A stretch of DNA of 5,634 nucleotides from an uncultured Gemella sp. Its GTDB lineage: Bacteria; Bacillota; Bacilli; Staphylococcales; Gemellaceae. Below the pieces are notes generated by a model. The model worked only from the letters and a program-made list of their open reading frames with translations. It did not search any database and was not told the DNA's origin. Of the stretch, positions 1 to 5,598 are shown piece by piece. The stretch's first letter is position 1; every line of letters begins with the position of its first letter. The translations under genes were made by a program, and so were the position numbers. The stretch lies in the NCBI GenBank assembly GCA_938038035.1, contig CALHQV010000349.1, positions 1-5,634 of the forward strand, read 5' to 3'.

Positions 1-36
1 ATATCTAAAAAGCTTTTATAAAGCGAATTTAGATAT
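1..36. repeat. Inverted repeat / two-part stem-loop at window edge
   Basis: The arms ATATCTAAA (1-9) and TTTAGATAT (28-36) are perfectly complementary. Inside them GCTTT (12-16) pairs with AAAGC (20-24) around a 3-base loop, so the whole element folds as 9 bp, a small internal loop, then 5 bp. No T-run follows on the + strand, so it is not a classical intrinsic terminator for an upstream gene. The side facing the other strand lies outside the window. It could be the end of a bidirectional terminator, a processing hairpin or an operator. Confidence 0.5.
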
Positions 37-214
37 CAATAAACCACTGCGTCTAAGAGTTTTCTTGTAAACTTTTTTAAAATTTAGTACTTTTGGGTTA
101 TCCCCTTTAATGGATAAATTATATAAATTTTACAGTTACTAAAATGTAATTGTCTGGCGTGTATATAATAGTGTTGTGTCTATTTGAATATTTTATGTGT
201 ACTAGTCTTTATAA
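37..214. other. AT-rich intergenic region, no gene seen
   Basis: I find no convincing coding sequence, tRNA, T-box or known riboswitch here. Two weak hairpins are visible. AAGAGTTT (55-62) pairs with AAACTTTT (69-76), with one G-U pair, around a 6-base loop, and only two further Ts follow; this could be a weak + strand terminator. TTATCC (98-103) pairs with GGATAA (112-117) around 8 bases. TATAAT-like hexamers occur at 164-169 and 210-215, but neither has a well-spaced -35 box. In DNA this AT-rich such hexamers are expected by chance. Confidence 0.4.
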
Positions 215-244
215 TTGCATTTATACCAACTTTTATGGTATTAT
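215..244 (+). promoter_or_regulatory. Putative sigmaA promoter of the trmR operon
   Basis: TTGCAT (215-220) resembles the -35 box. It is followed by an 18-base spacer and the extended -10 element TGGTATTAT (236-244), whose -10 hexamer is TATTAT (239-244). This would start transcription near 251, about 20 bases before the trmR start codon. A second hexamer, TATAAT (242-247), overlaps the first but lies 21 bases from the same -35, which is too far. An inverted repeat, ATACCA (223-228) with TGGTAT (236-241), sits in the spacer and -10 and could be an operator. Confidence 0.55.
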
Positions 245-262
245 AATATGATGTATAAATAT

Positions 263-267
263 GGAGG
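263..267 (+). promoter_or_regulatory. SD that decides the trmR start codon
   Basis: GGAGG lies 5 bases before the ATG at 273. The other in-frame ATG, at 261, overlaps this SD, has no SD of its own and would leave only about 10 bases of leader after the predicted transcription start. The start at 273 is therefore preferred. Confidence 0.8.
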
Positions 268-272
268 TAAAC

Positions 273-920
273 ATGGTTGCGATAGAATCAAAAGATGATT
301 TATATGTTATAGATTTACTAGAAGATTTTGATGAATTTTATTTAGAATTAGAAAAATATGCCGAAGAAAATAGAGTACCTATTATAGATAAAATAGGGAT
401 AAGATTTTTAATTCAGATGCTTAAAGTAAAAAAAGCTAAGAATTTATTAGAAATAGGAACGGCAATCGGATATACATCTATTAAATTAGCCGAAAAAATA
501 GGATGTAATGTCACAACTATCGAGCGTGATGATAAGATGTATAATCAAGCAAAAAACAACATAGAAAAGAGAAATCTAACTAATAAAATAACATTACTTC
601 ATGCTGATGCATTAGAACTTCAAGATGAAGTAGTGGCAAATGCCCCATATGATGTAGTATTTATCGATGGTGCTAAGAGTCAAAGTAGAAAGTTTTTTGA
701 ATTATATGAACCATATTTTGCTGAGGATGTTGTAGTTATTACGGACAATGTGCTATTCAAAGGGATGGTTGCCGATCCAAGTATTATTAAACACAGTAGA
801 GATTTAAAACAACTTTCTAGAAAAATTAATAATTACAATGAATGGTTATTAAAACATGAAAACTATGAAAGTGTAATACTACCATTTGGAGATGGGATAA
901 CTATAACAACAAGAAAATAA
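273..920 (+). CDS. trmR: tRNA 5-hydroxyuridine methyltransferase TrmR (YrrM-like)
   Basis: This 215-residue protein is a class I SAM-dependent O-methyltransferase of the catechol-OMT-like family 3, close in length to B. subtilis YrrM. The SAM-binding motif I is LLEIGTAIGYT (58-68). E84 in TIERD is the likely ribose-binding acidic residue. FIDGAK (130-135) supplies D132, and TDN (157-159) supplies D158 and N159, which match the family's Mg2+-binding triad. In B. subtilis, TrmR methylates 5-hydroxyuridine at wobble position 34 of tRNA to 5-methoxyuridine. The two genes downstream are homologues of the enzymes that make that 5-hydroxyuridine, which supports this over a small-molecule O-methyltransferase. 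The ATG at 273 is chosen because GGAGG at 263-267 precedes it; starting at 261 would add only four residues. It is the first gene after a likely promoter, and trhP1 follows after 48 bases. Function is by homology and gene order. Confidence 0.87.
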   Translation: MVAIESKDDLYVIDLLEDFDEFYLELEKYAEENRVPIIDKIGIRFLIQMLKVKKAKNLLEIGTAIGYTSIKLAEKIGCNVTTIERDDKMYNQAKNNIEKRNLTNKITLLHADALELQDEVVANAPYDVVFIDGAKSQSRKFFELYEPYFAEDVVVITDNVLFKGMVADPSIIKHSRDLKQLSRKINNYNEWLLKHENYESVILPFGDGITITTRK

Positions 921-968
921 AATTATAGAACTGTGAAGTTAGTATATTTTATTAAGAGAGGATAAAAA

Positions 969-1895
969 ATGACAGTAGAGTTAGTTGTAACACCGAAAAG
1001 TATTGATCATATTTATGAACTGATAAATGTAGGAGCTGATAGTTTCGTTATCGGTGAAGAAAAATATGGATTACGTCTTGCTGGTGAATTTAAGAGAGAC
1101 GAATTAAAAAAAGCTATTGAGATTATACACCAAGCAGGGAAAAAAGCATATGTTAGTGTAAATGCAATATTTCATAATGAGCATATAGATGACCTAGTTG
1201 ATTATTTACATTATTTATCAACACTAAATGTAGATGCTCTAATATATGGAGAACCAACAATTATAACAATTTTAAGAGAAGAAAATCTTGATTTTAAACT
1301 TCAATGGGATCCACATACATTAGCTACGAATTCTTTCTCATGTAATTATTGGGGGAAACGTGGAGCTTATAGAACATGTCTTTCAAAAGAATTAACTATT
1401 GATGAAATTCTTGAAATTACAGAAAAAAGTGAATATGAGATTGAAGTACAAGTTCAGGGAATGCTTTGTATGTTCCAATCTGTAAGAAAATTGGTGGATA
1501 ATTATTTTATGTATAGTGGTAAAGAGAAATATATTGAAGAATATAGTAATTCTAAGAAACTATTCCTATACAGTCAAGATAGAAATGAACGCTATCCAAT
1601 TTTTGAGGATTCGAATGGAACACATATCATGAGTGCAAATGATATCTGTGCGATAGAAGAATTAGATCGTCTAATCGAAGCAGGGGTAACTGCATTTAAG
1701 ATTGAAGGTGTTTTAAAAGATGAAGATTACATCACTGAGGTTGTAACTATTTATCGTGATGCTATTGATCTTTATTATGAAGATAAAGAAGCATACGAAG
1801 ATGAAAAACAAGATTTCTATAACGATATAGAAAGAATTAAACCAAAATATAGAGAAGTAGACTTAGGGTTCTTCTATAAGAAAACTATGTACTAG
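969..1895 (+). CDS. trhP1: U32-family tRNA hydroxylation protein TrhP1 (YrrN-like)
   Basis: This 308-residue protein belongs to the U32 family, historically called 'peptidase' or 'collagenase-like protease'. Its order next to TrhP2 and TrmR identifies it as YrrN/TrhP1, one of two paralogues involved in prephenate-dependent conversion of tRNA U34 to ho5U. A TIM-barrel-like pattern is visible: a TPKS start, VGADSFVIG (21-29), YVSVNAIFHN (61-70) and FKIEGVLKDEDY (243-254). The U32 signature is degraded. C167 in QGMLCMFQ remains, but the following G-x-C is V172-R173-K174 and the downstream C-x3-C is absent. The protein therefore probably cannot bind the Fe-S cluster alone and may be the non-cluster partner of TrhP2. 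It also lacks the C-terminal beta-barrel extension of TrhP2. The SD GAGAGG (956-961) lies 7 bases before the ATG. No secretion signal is seen, so a secreted collagenase role is unlikely. Confidence 0.85.
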   Translation: MTVELVVTPKSIDHIYELINVGADSFVIGEEKYGLRLAGEFKRDELKKAIEIIHQAGKKAYVSVNAIFHNEHIDDLVDYLHYLSTLNVDALIYGEPTIITILREENLDFKLQWDPHTLATNSFSCNYWGKRGAYRTCLSKELTIDEILEITEKSEYEIEVQVQGMLCMFQSVRKLVDNYFMYSGKEKYIEEYSNSKKLFLYSQDRNERYPIFEDSNGTHIMSANDICAIEELDRLIEAGVTAFKIEGVLKDEDYITEVVTIYRDAIDLYYEDKEAYEDEKQDFYNDIERIKPKYREVDLGFFYKKTMY

Positions 1896-1922
1896 TATAT
1901 TCTTGAATTTTATAAAAGGATA

Positions 1923-1942
1923 AGGTTTCCTATATAAAACCT
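1923..1942 (+). other. Hairpin in the trhP1-trhP2 spacer
   Basis: AGGTTT (1923-1928) pairs perfectly with AAACCT (1937-1942) around an 8-base loop. The sequence after it is A-rich, not T-rich, so it is not an intrinsic terminator. It may be an RNA-processing or leader structure for trhP2. Confidence 0.35.
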
Positions 1943-1954
1943 AATAAAAAAGAC

Positions 1955-1991
1955 AAGGAGGATGGGTCATACTTGAATGTGACCTTAACTT
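1955..1991 (+). promoter_or_regulatory. Distant SD plus hairpin in front of trhP2
   Basis: AAGGAGG (1955-1961), a near-perfect SD, ends 30 bases before the ATG at 1992. No purine-rich SD lies closer. In between, GGTCA (1965-1969) pairs with TGACC (1980-1984), extended by a G-U pair (1964 with 1985). If this 22-base hairpin forms, the effective distance from SD to ATG becomes 8 bases, which is ideal. Stops at 1974, 1980 and 1986 in the trhP2 frame exclude an upstream start. An in-frame ATG at 1977 is followed directly by TGA, and an ATG at 1962 would give only four codons. Confidence 0.55.
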
Positions 1992-3263
1992 ATGGCGATA
2001 CCAAATATTTCAGAAATTAGAGACGGTAAGAGAGTAATAACGAAAAAACCTGAATTACTGCTTCCAGCAGGGAATTTAGAGAAATTAAAAATAGCTATTC
2101 ATTACGGAGCAGATGCTGTGTTCTTAGGAGGACAAGAGTTTGGGCTTCGTAGTAATGCAGATAACTTCACAATTGAAGAGATTAAAGAAGGTTGTGAATT
2201 TGCAGCAAAATATGGAGCTGATATTTATGTTACAGCGAACATTATTGCGCACGATGAGAACTTTGAAGGATTAGATGAATTCTTAATGGCACTTCAAGAT
2301 GCAGGAGTAAGAGGAATTATCGTAGCGGATCCATATATCATTGAAAGATGTAAAACTGTAGCTCCAAAAGTAGAGGTACATATCAGTACACAACAATCTA
2401 TTTCAAACTATAAGGAAGTTAGATATTGGGAAAGCGAAGGAGTACACCGTGTAGTACTAGCTCGTGAAACAGGATATGAAGAAATTAAAGAAATTCGTGA
2501 AAAAACAGATGTCGAGATTGAGATGTTTGTTCACGGTGCAATGTGTATAGCATATTCTGGACGTTGTACATTAAGTAACTACATGACTGCTCGTGATAGT
2601 AACCGTGGAGGTTGCTGCCAATCATGTCGTTGGAATTATGACCTTTATGAAGAAGGAACTGATGAAGATACTAAATTATTCGATGAAGGTGCAAATCCTT
2701 ATGCAATGAGTCCTAAAGATTTAACATTAATTGAAGCAGTACCAGAGATTATTGAATTAGGTATTGATTCGTTAAAAGTTGAAGGTCGTATGAAATCTAT
2801 TCACTATGTAGCAACAGTTGCAAGTGTATATAGAAAACTAATCGATGATTATTGTGCTGATCCAGATAACTTTGAAATGACACCGGAATATAAATTAGAA
2901 CTATATAAATGTGCTAACCGTGATACTGCGATGTCATTCTTCTATGAGATTCCTAAGTATTCTGAACAAATGTTTGGAAACGAGGGTGGTAAGAAAACAA
3001 ATTATGACTTCGTTGGACAAGTTCTTCACTATGATGAAGAAACTCAAATTGCAACAATTCAACAACGTAACTTCTTTAAAACTGGACAAGAAGTTGAATT
3101 CTTTGGACCAGAGATTGATACATTTAGACAAGTTATCGGAGAAATTTATGATGAAGATGGTGAATTACTAGATGCAGCAAGACATCCACTTCAAATTATT
3201 AGAACAAAATTAGACTCTAGAGTATTTAAAAGCAATATGATGCGAAAGGAAATGGGACGCTAA
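1992..3263 (+). CDS. trhP2: U32-family Fe-S tRNA hydroxylation protein TrhP2 (YrrO-like)
   Basis: This 423-residue full-length U32-family protein is the YrrO/TrhP2 partner. Homologues (TrhP/YegQ in E. coli) introduce the 5-hydroxyl group on wobble uridine 34, using prephenate and needing an iron-sulphur cluster. The full U32 signature is present at 177-195: E177, F179, G182-A-M-C185, G190-x-C192, L194-S195. With C208 and C212 in GGCCQSC this gives the four conserved cysteines expected to hold the cluster. The N-terminal barrel begins at KKPELLLPAGN (18-28), followed by YGADAVFLGGQEFGLR (38-53). LKVEGRMKS (261-269) is another conserved block. The region from about 338 to 405 fits the U32 C-terminal small beta domain. 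The start at 1992 is forced by in-frame stops just upstream, although its SD is unusually distant. The stop overlaps the udk start by one base (TAATG). The label 'protease' in older annotations is probably misleading. Confidence 0.9.
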   Translation: MAIPNISEIRDGKRVITKKPELLLPAGNLEKLKIAIHYGADAVFLGGQEFGLRSNADNFTIEEIKEGCEFAAKYGADIYVTANIIAHDENFEGLDEFLMALQDAGVRGIIVADPYIIERCKTVAPKVEVHISTQQSISNYKEVRYWESEGVHRVVLARETGYEEIKEIREKTDVEIEMFVHGAMCIAYSGRCTLSNYMTARDSNRGGCCQSCRWNYDLYEEGTDEDTKLFDEGANPYAMSPKDLTLIEAVPEIIELGIDSLKVEGRMKSIHYVATVASVYRKLIDDYCADPDNFEMTPEYKLELYKCANRDTAMSFFYEIPKYSEQMFGNEGGKKTNYDFVGQVLHYDEETQIATIQQRNFFKTGQEVEFFGPEIDTFRQVIGEIYDEDGELLDAARHPLQIIRTKLDSRVFKSNMMRKEMGR

Positions 3264-3889
3264 TGGCTACAGATAGACCAAAAATTATCGGTATTGTTGG
3301 AGGAAGCGGTAGTGGTAAAACGACCGTTACAAAAAGAATTATAGACGAGTTAACTCAAGATAAAGTTGCCTTAATTGAGCAAGACTATTATTATAAAGAT
3401 CAAAGCCATATGACAATGGATGAGAGAGTTAAGACGAATTACGATCACCCGAGTGCATTTGATAATGAGTTACTGTATAATCATTTATTAGAATTAATCG
3501 ATGGAAAAGCTGTTGAATTACCAGTATATGATTATGTAAATCATACTCGTAGTAAAGAACAAAAACATCAAGAACCTAAAGATGTAATTATTATCGAAGG
3601 TATGTTTGGTCTTTATTCAGAGAAATTACGTGAATTAATGGATATTAAGATTTTTGTTGATACACCGAGTGATCTACGTATTTTACGAAGATTATTACGT
3701 GATATTAATGAGCGTGGAAGAACTGTAGAATCAGTTATTAATCAATACTTAGTGTCAGTTAGACCGATGCATGAAAAATATATTAAACCAACTAAACAAT
3801 ATGCTGATATTATTGTTCCCGATGGTGGATATAATGATATAGCGATTGATATTTTAATAACAAAAATCAAATCGCTACTAGCAAAATAA
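3263..3889 (+). CDS. udk: Uridine kinase Udk
   Basis: This cytoplasmic P-loop kinase phosphorylates uridine and cytidine to UMP and CMP with ATP or GTP, in pyrimidine salvage. At 208 residues it has the usual bacterial length. Walker A is GGSGSGKTT (13-21). D41 in EQDYYYKD corresponds to the catalytic aspartate of human UCK2. YDHPSAFDNE (60-69) and PVYDYVNHTRS (87-97) are nucleoside-binding blocks typical of uridine kinases. IIIEGMFGLY (109-118) contains the Walker B region. LRDINERGR (145-153) is the lid-type arginine motif. The start ATG shares its A with the trhP2 stop, and only a weak AAAGGA (3245-3250) lies upstream at 12 bases, so translation is probably coupled to trhP2. The last part of the gene contains a long hairpin (3840-3877), and a possible greA promoter lies just after it. 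Confidence 0.95.
   Translation: MATDRPKIIGIVGGSGSGKTTVTKRIIDELTQDKVALIEQDYYYKDQSHMTMDERVKTNYDHPSAFDNELLYNHLLELIDGKAVELPVYDYVNHTRSKEQKHQEPKDVIIIEGMFGLYSEKLRELMDIKIFVDTPSDLRILRRLLRDINERGRTVESVINQYLVSVRPMHEKYIKPTKQYADIIVPDGGYNDIAIDILITKIKSLLAK
3840..3877 (+). other. Long stem-loop inside the udk 3' end
   Basis: TAGCGATTGAT (3840-3850) pairs with ATCAAATCGCTA (3866-3877), giving 11 bp with only A3869 bulged. Four further T-A pairs (3852-3855 with 3862-3865, A3851 bulged) extend the stem and leave a 6-base loop. It ends 9 bases before the udk stop codon. It is followed by an A-run, so it is not an intrinsic terminator on this strand. A role in mRNA stability or processing between udk and greA is possible. 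Confidence 0.45.
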
Positions 3890-3907
3890 TAAAAAAAAAG
3901 ATATAAT
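3879..3907 (+). promoter_or_regulatory. Possible internal promoter for greA
   Basis: A consensus -10 hexamer TATAAT (3902-3907) lies 31 bases before the greA ATG, after a run of nine As (3891-3899). At 17 bases upstream is TAGCAA (3879-3884), which matches the -35 consensus at only three of six positions. The A-tract could help bend the DNA. AT-rich DNA makes such hexamers common, so the call is tentative. Confidence 0.35.
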
Positions 3908-3937
3908 ATAGAGTAGACTAAAAAAAGGAGTATCACT

Positions 3938-4426
3938 ATGGCTTTAGAAGAAAAATTAGAATATCAAATGACCCAAGAAGGTTATGACAAACTTGTTGAA
4001 GAATTAGAACACTATAAAAAAGTAAAACGTCCAGAAGTAATTGAAAAAATTAAAATTGCACGTAGTTTCGGGGACTTATCTGAGAACTCTGAGTACGATG
4101 CAGCAAAAGATGAACAAGGATTCATCGAGCAAAGAATTTTAGAGATGGAACAAATGATTCGTTATGCTGTTATTATCGAATTAGATGAGAAATCAAGCAC
4201 AATTCGTTTAGGTAACAAAGTAACTTATCAAGAACTACCAGACGGGTTAACAGAAACTTACAAAATCGTAGGTAGTGCTGAGGCTAATCCATTTGAATAC
4301 AAAATTTCAAATGAATCTCCAGTGGCACAAGCTTTATTAGGAAAAGAAGTTGGAGATGTGGCAAAAGTTTCATTACCAACAGGTCCAGAAGATTCAATGG
4401 ATATTAAAATTCTAGCGGTAGAATAG
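3938..4426 (+). CDS. greA: Transcription elongation factor GreA
   Basis: GreA enters the secondary channel of RNA polymerase and stimulates cleavage of the 3' end of backtracked RNA, rescuing stalled complexes. The 162-residue protein is slightly longer than the usual 157-158 because of a few extra N-terminal residues. The N-terminal coiled coil covers about 10-80. Its tip carries GDLSEN (45-50), with D46 and E49 matching the essential acidic residues (D41 and E44 in E. coli), followed by SEYDAAKDEQ (51-60). The C-terminal FKBP-like domain ends with the family block NESPVAQALLGKEVGD (125-140). AGGAG (3926-3930) lies 7 bases before the ATG, a strong ribosome binding site. A possible promoter in the 48-base gap after udk may allow separate expression. 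mtnN starts 4 bases after its stop. Confidence 0.97.
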   Translation: MALEEKLEYQMTQEGYDKLVEELEHYKKVKRPEVIEKIKIARSFGDLSENSEYDAAKDEQGFIEQRILEMEQMIRYAVIIELDEKSSTIRLGNKVTYQELPDGLTETYKIVGSAEANPFEYKISNESPVAQALLGKEVGDVAKVSLPTGPEDSMDIKILAVE

Positions 4427-4430
4427 TACT

Positions 4431-5114
4431 ATGATAGCATTAATCGGTGCAATGCCAGAAGAAGTGGCTATAATAAAAGAAAAAATAGAAAATTTACAAG
4501 AGAAAAAAATAGCACATGTAACGTTTTATGAAGGTAAATATGAAGGACGCGATATTGTTCTTATGTTAAGTTTACCAGGGAAGGTGAATGCTGCTATTGC
4601 TACAACTCTATTATTAGATCACTATAAACCAGAATATGTGATTAATATAGGAACATGTGGTGCCTTACAAGGTGATATGGAAATTGGGGACATGATCGTT
4701 GCTACAGAAGTAAGACATTTTGATGTCGATGCAACAGAGTTTGGCTATGAAATTGGTCAAGTACCACAAATGCCACCAGCGTATAAGAGTGATGAAGAGT
4801 TGCAAAAACTAGCTTCAGAAATAAGTTTACCAGATCATAATATTCATTTTGGTTTAGTGGGTACATCAGACTCATTTATCTCTAATAAAGAGTTGAAAAA
4901 AGGAATATTGAAAAACTTTCCTAATATGCAAGTAGTTGAGATGGAAGCAGCAGCGATTGCTCAAACTTGTTACCAATTTGGAACAAAATTTATAGTTTGC
5001 CGTAGTGTAAGTGATAAAGCAGAAGAAGGAACTCGAGTTACTTTTGATGAATTCTTACAAATAGCTGCAGTAAATTCATCTATATTAACTACAGAACTAA
5101 TAAAAAAACTTTAA
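4431..5114 (+). CDS. mtnN: 5'-methylthioadenosine/S-adenosylhomocysteine nucleosidase
   Basis: MtnN (Pfs) hydrolyses the glycosidic bond of S-adenosylhomocysteine and methylthioadenosine, releasing adenine. It relieves product inhibition of SAM-dependent methyltransferases, feeds methionine salvage and produces the LuxS substrate S-ribosylhomocysteine. The 227-residue protein has the family length. E11 in GAMPEEV matches the general base E12 of the E. coli enzyme. F149 in GTSDSFIS matches the purine-stacking phenylalanine. E172 in VVEMEAAAIA and D195 in RSVSDKA match E174 and D197. INIGTCGAL (71-79) is the conserved nucleoside-phosphorylase-fold glycine loop. There is no good SD: the region before the ATG is the end of greA, with only GGTAG (4419-4423), so translation is probably coupled to greA. 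It would process the by-product of TrmR, though the link to this operon may be incidental. Confidence 0.96.
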   Translation: MIALIGAMPEEVAIIKEKIENLQEKKIAHVTFYEGKYEGRDIVLMLSLPGKVNAAIATTLLLDHYKPEYVINIGTCGALQGDMEIGDMIVATEVRHFDVDATEFGYEIGQVPQMPPAYKSDEELQKLASEISLPDHNIHFGLVGTSDSFISNKELKKGILKNFPNMQVVEMEAAAIAQTCYQFGTKFIVCRSVSDKAEEGTRVTFDEFLQIAAVNSSILTTELIKKL

Positions 5115-5128
5115 AATTAATTATAAAT

Positions 5129-5161
5129 CAGCAAAGGAGAGCAAAAAGCTTTTCTTTGCTG
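5129..5161 (+). terminator. 14-bp hairpin after mtnN, possible terminator or attenuator
   Basis: CAGCAAAGGAGAGC (5129-5142) pairs with GCTTTTCTTTGCTG (5148-5161) around an AAAAA loop. All 14 pairs form, two of them G-U. The G-U pairs exist only in the + strand RNA, so the structure belongs to this transcript. The sequence after it, TAATATTTAT, is a poor T-tract, so termination may be partial. It starts 15 bases after the mtnN stop and ends 29 bases before the next gene. No clear promoter for that gene is seen, so readthrough through this hairpin may supply its expression. Confidence 0.5.
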
Positions 5162-5190
5162 TAATATTTATGTGAAGTAGGAGGGAAAGT

Positions 5191-5598
5191 ATGATAACTA
5201 TATTATCGAAATTATTTTTAATATTAACATCTGAAAAACTTCCGAGTTATACATTGAAATCAATAAAAAGTGGAGGATATACAAAAGAAGAATTAGATAT
5301 AATCTGTAAAATTGTGAAAGATGATTATACAAGATATAAAAAAGGTTTTAAAGTAGCAGTAGTAATGGTATTTTTTACAACTACACTCATATTATTCCTC
5401 GGATTATATCAAAGAGCCCCTGGAGCGTTTTTAATTGATATGTTGATTTTGTATATTGTGATATTTACATTGATATTTATGTTGATTTATGTACAAAAAG
5501 TCAATAAAATTCGAAAAACATTTTTAAAAGCGGTGAAAAAAGGTTATCCAGAATTATATAATGAATATGAAGATAAGTTACATGAATATGAAGATTAA
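5191..5598 (+). CDS. Small two-helix membrane protein of unknown function
   Basis: I do not recognise this 135-residue protein. It has a soluble, mildly charged N-terminal part (1-52) with a short hydrophobic start (ITILSKLFLILT) and a KSGGYTKEEL segment (26-35). Two strongly hydrophobic stretches at about 53-73 and 80-101, split by LYQRAPG, should form a membrane hairpin. A basic stretch follows (KVNKIRKTFLKAVKKG, 103-118), then an acidic, tyrosine-rich tail in which EYED occurs twice (125-128 and 132-135). By the positive-inside rule the lysine-rich flanks at 50-54 and 103-117 put both ends in the cytoplasm. The start is well supported by AGGAGG (5179-5184), 6 bases before the ATG. It follows mtnN after 76 bases that hold a strong hairpin. 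Base composition looks like its neighbours. Function is unknown. Confidence 0.8.
   Translation: MITILSKLFLILTSEKLPSYTLKSIKSGGYTKEELDIICKIVKDDYTRYKKGFKVAVVMVFFTTTLILFLGLYQRAPGAFLIDMLILYIVIFTLIFMLIYVQKVNKIRKTFLKAVKKGYPELYNEYEDKLHEYED
5561..5595 (+). repeat. 14-base direct repeat at the end of the membrane-protein gene
   Basis: ATGAATATGAAGAT occurs at 5561-5574 and again at 5582-5595, a period of 21 bases (seven codons). It encodes the repeated tail NEYED and HEYED. This looks like a short in-frame duplication that adds to the acidic tail without breaking the frame. Confidence 0.75.

Noticed and set aside
160..169. Promoter at TATAAT 164-169
   Set aside because: No -35-like hexamer lies 16-18 bases upstream, and the TG for an extended -10 is out of position.
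261..272. Earlier trmR start at 261 (adds MEVN)
   Set aside because: This ATG overlaps the SD of the start at 273 and has no SD of its own, and the predicted transcript begins only about 10 bases before it.
2911..3171. 86-codon open frame on the + strand and a 65-codon frame on the - strand (2934-3131) inside trhP2
   Set aside because: Both lie wholly within the well-conserved trhP2 reading frame, have no good SD and show no recognisable protein features.
969..3263. Reading the two U32 proteins as secreted collagenase-like proteases
   Set aside because: Neither has a signal peptide, and the Fe-S cysteine pattern and the TrmR neighbour fit tRNA hydroxylation.
3742..3936. 64-codon open frame on the - strand over the udk end
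   Set aside because: It is hydrophobic only because it is antisense to AT-rich udk sequence; it has no SD and no known family features.
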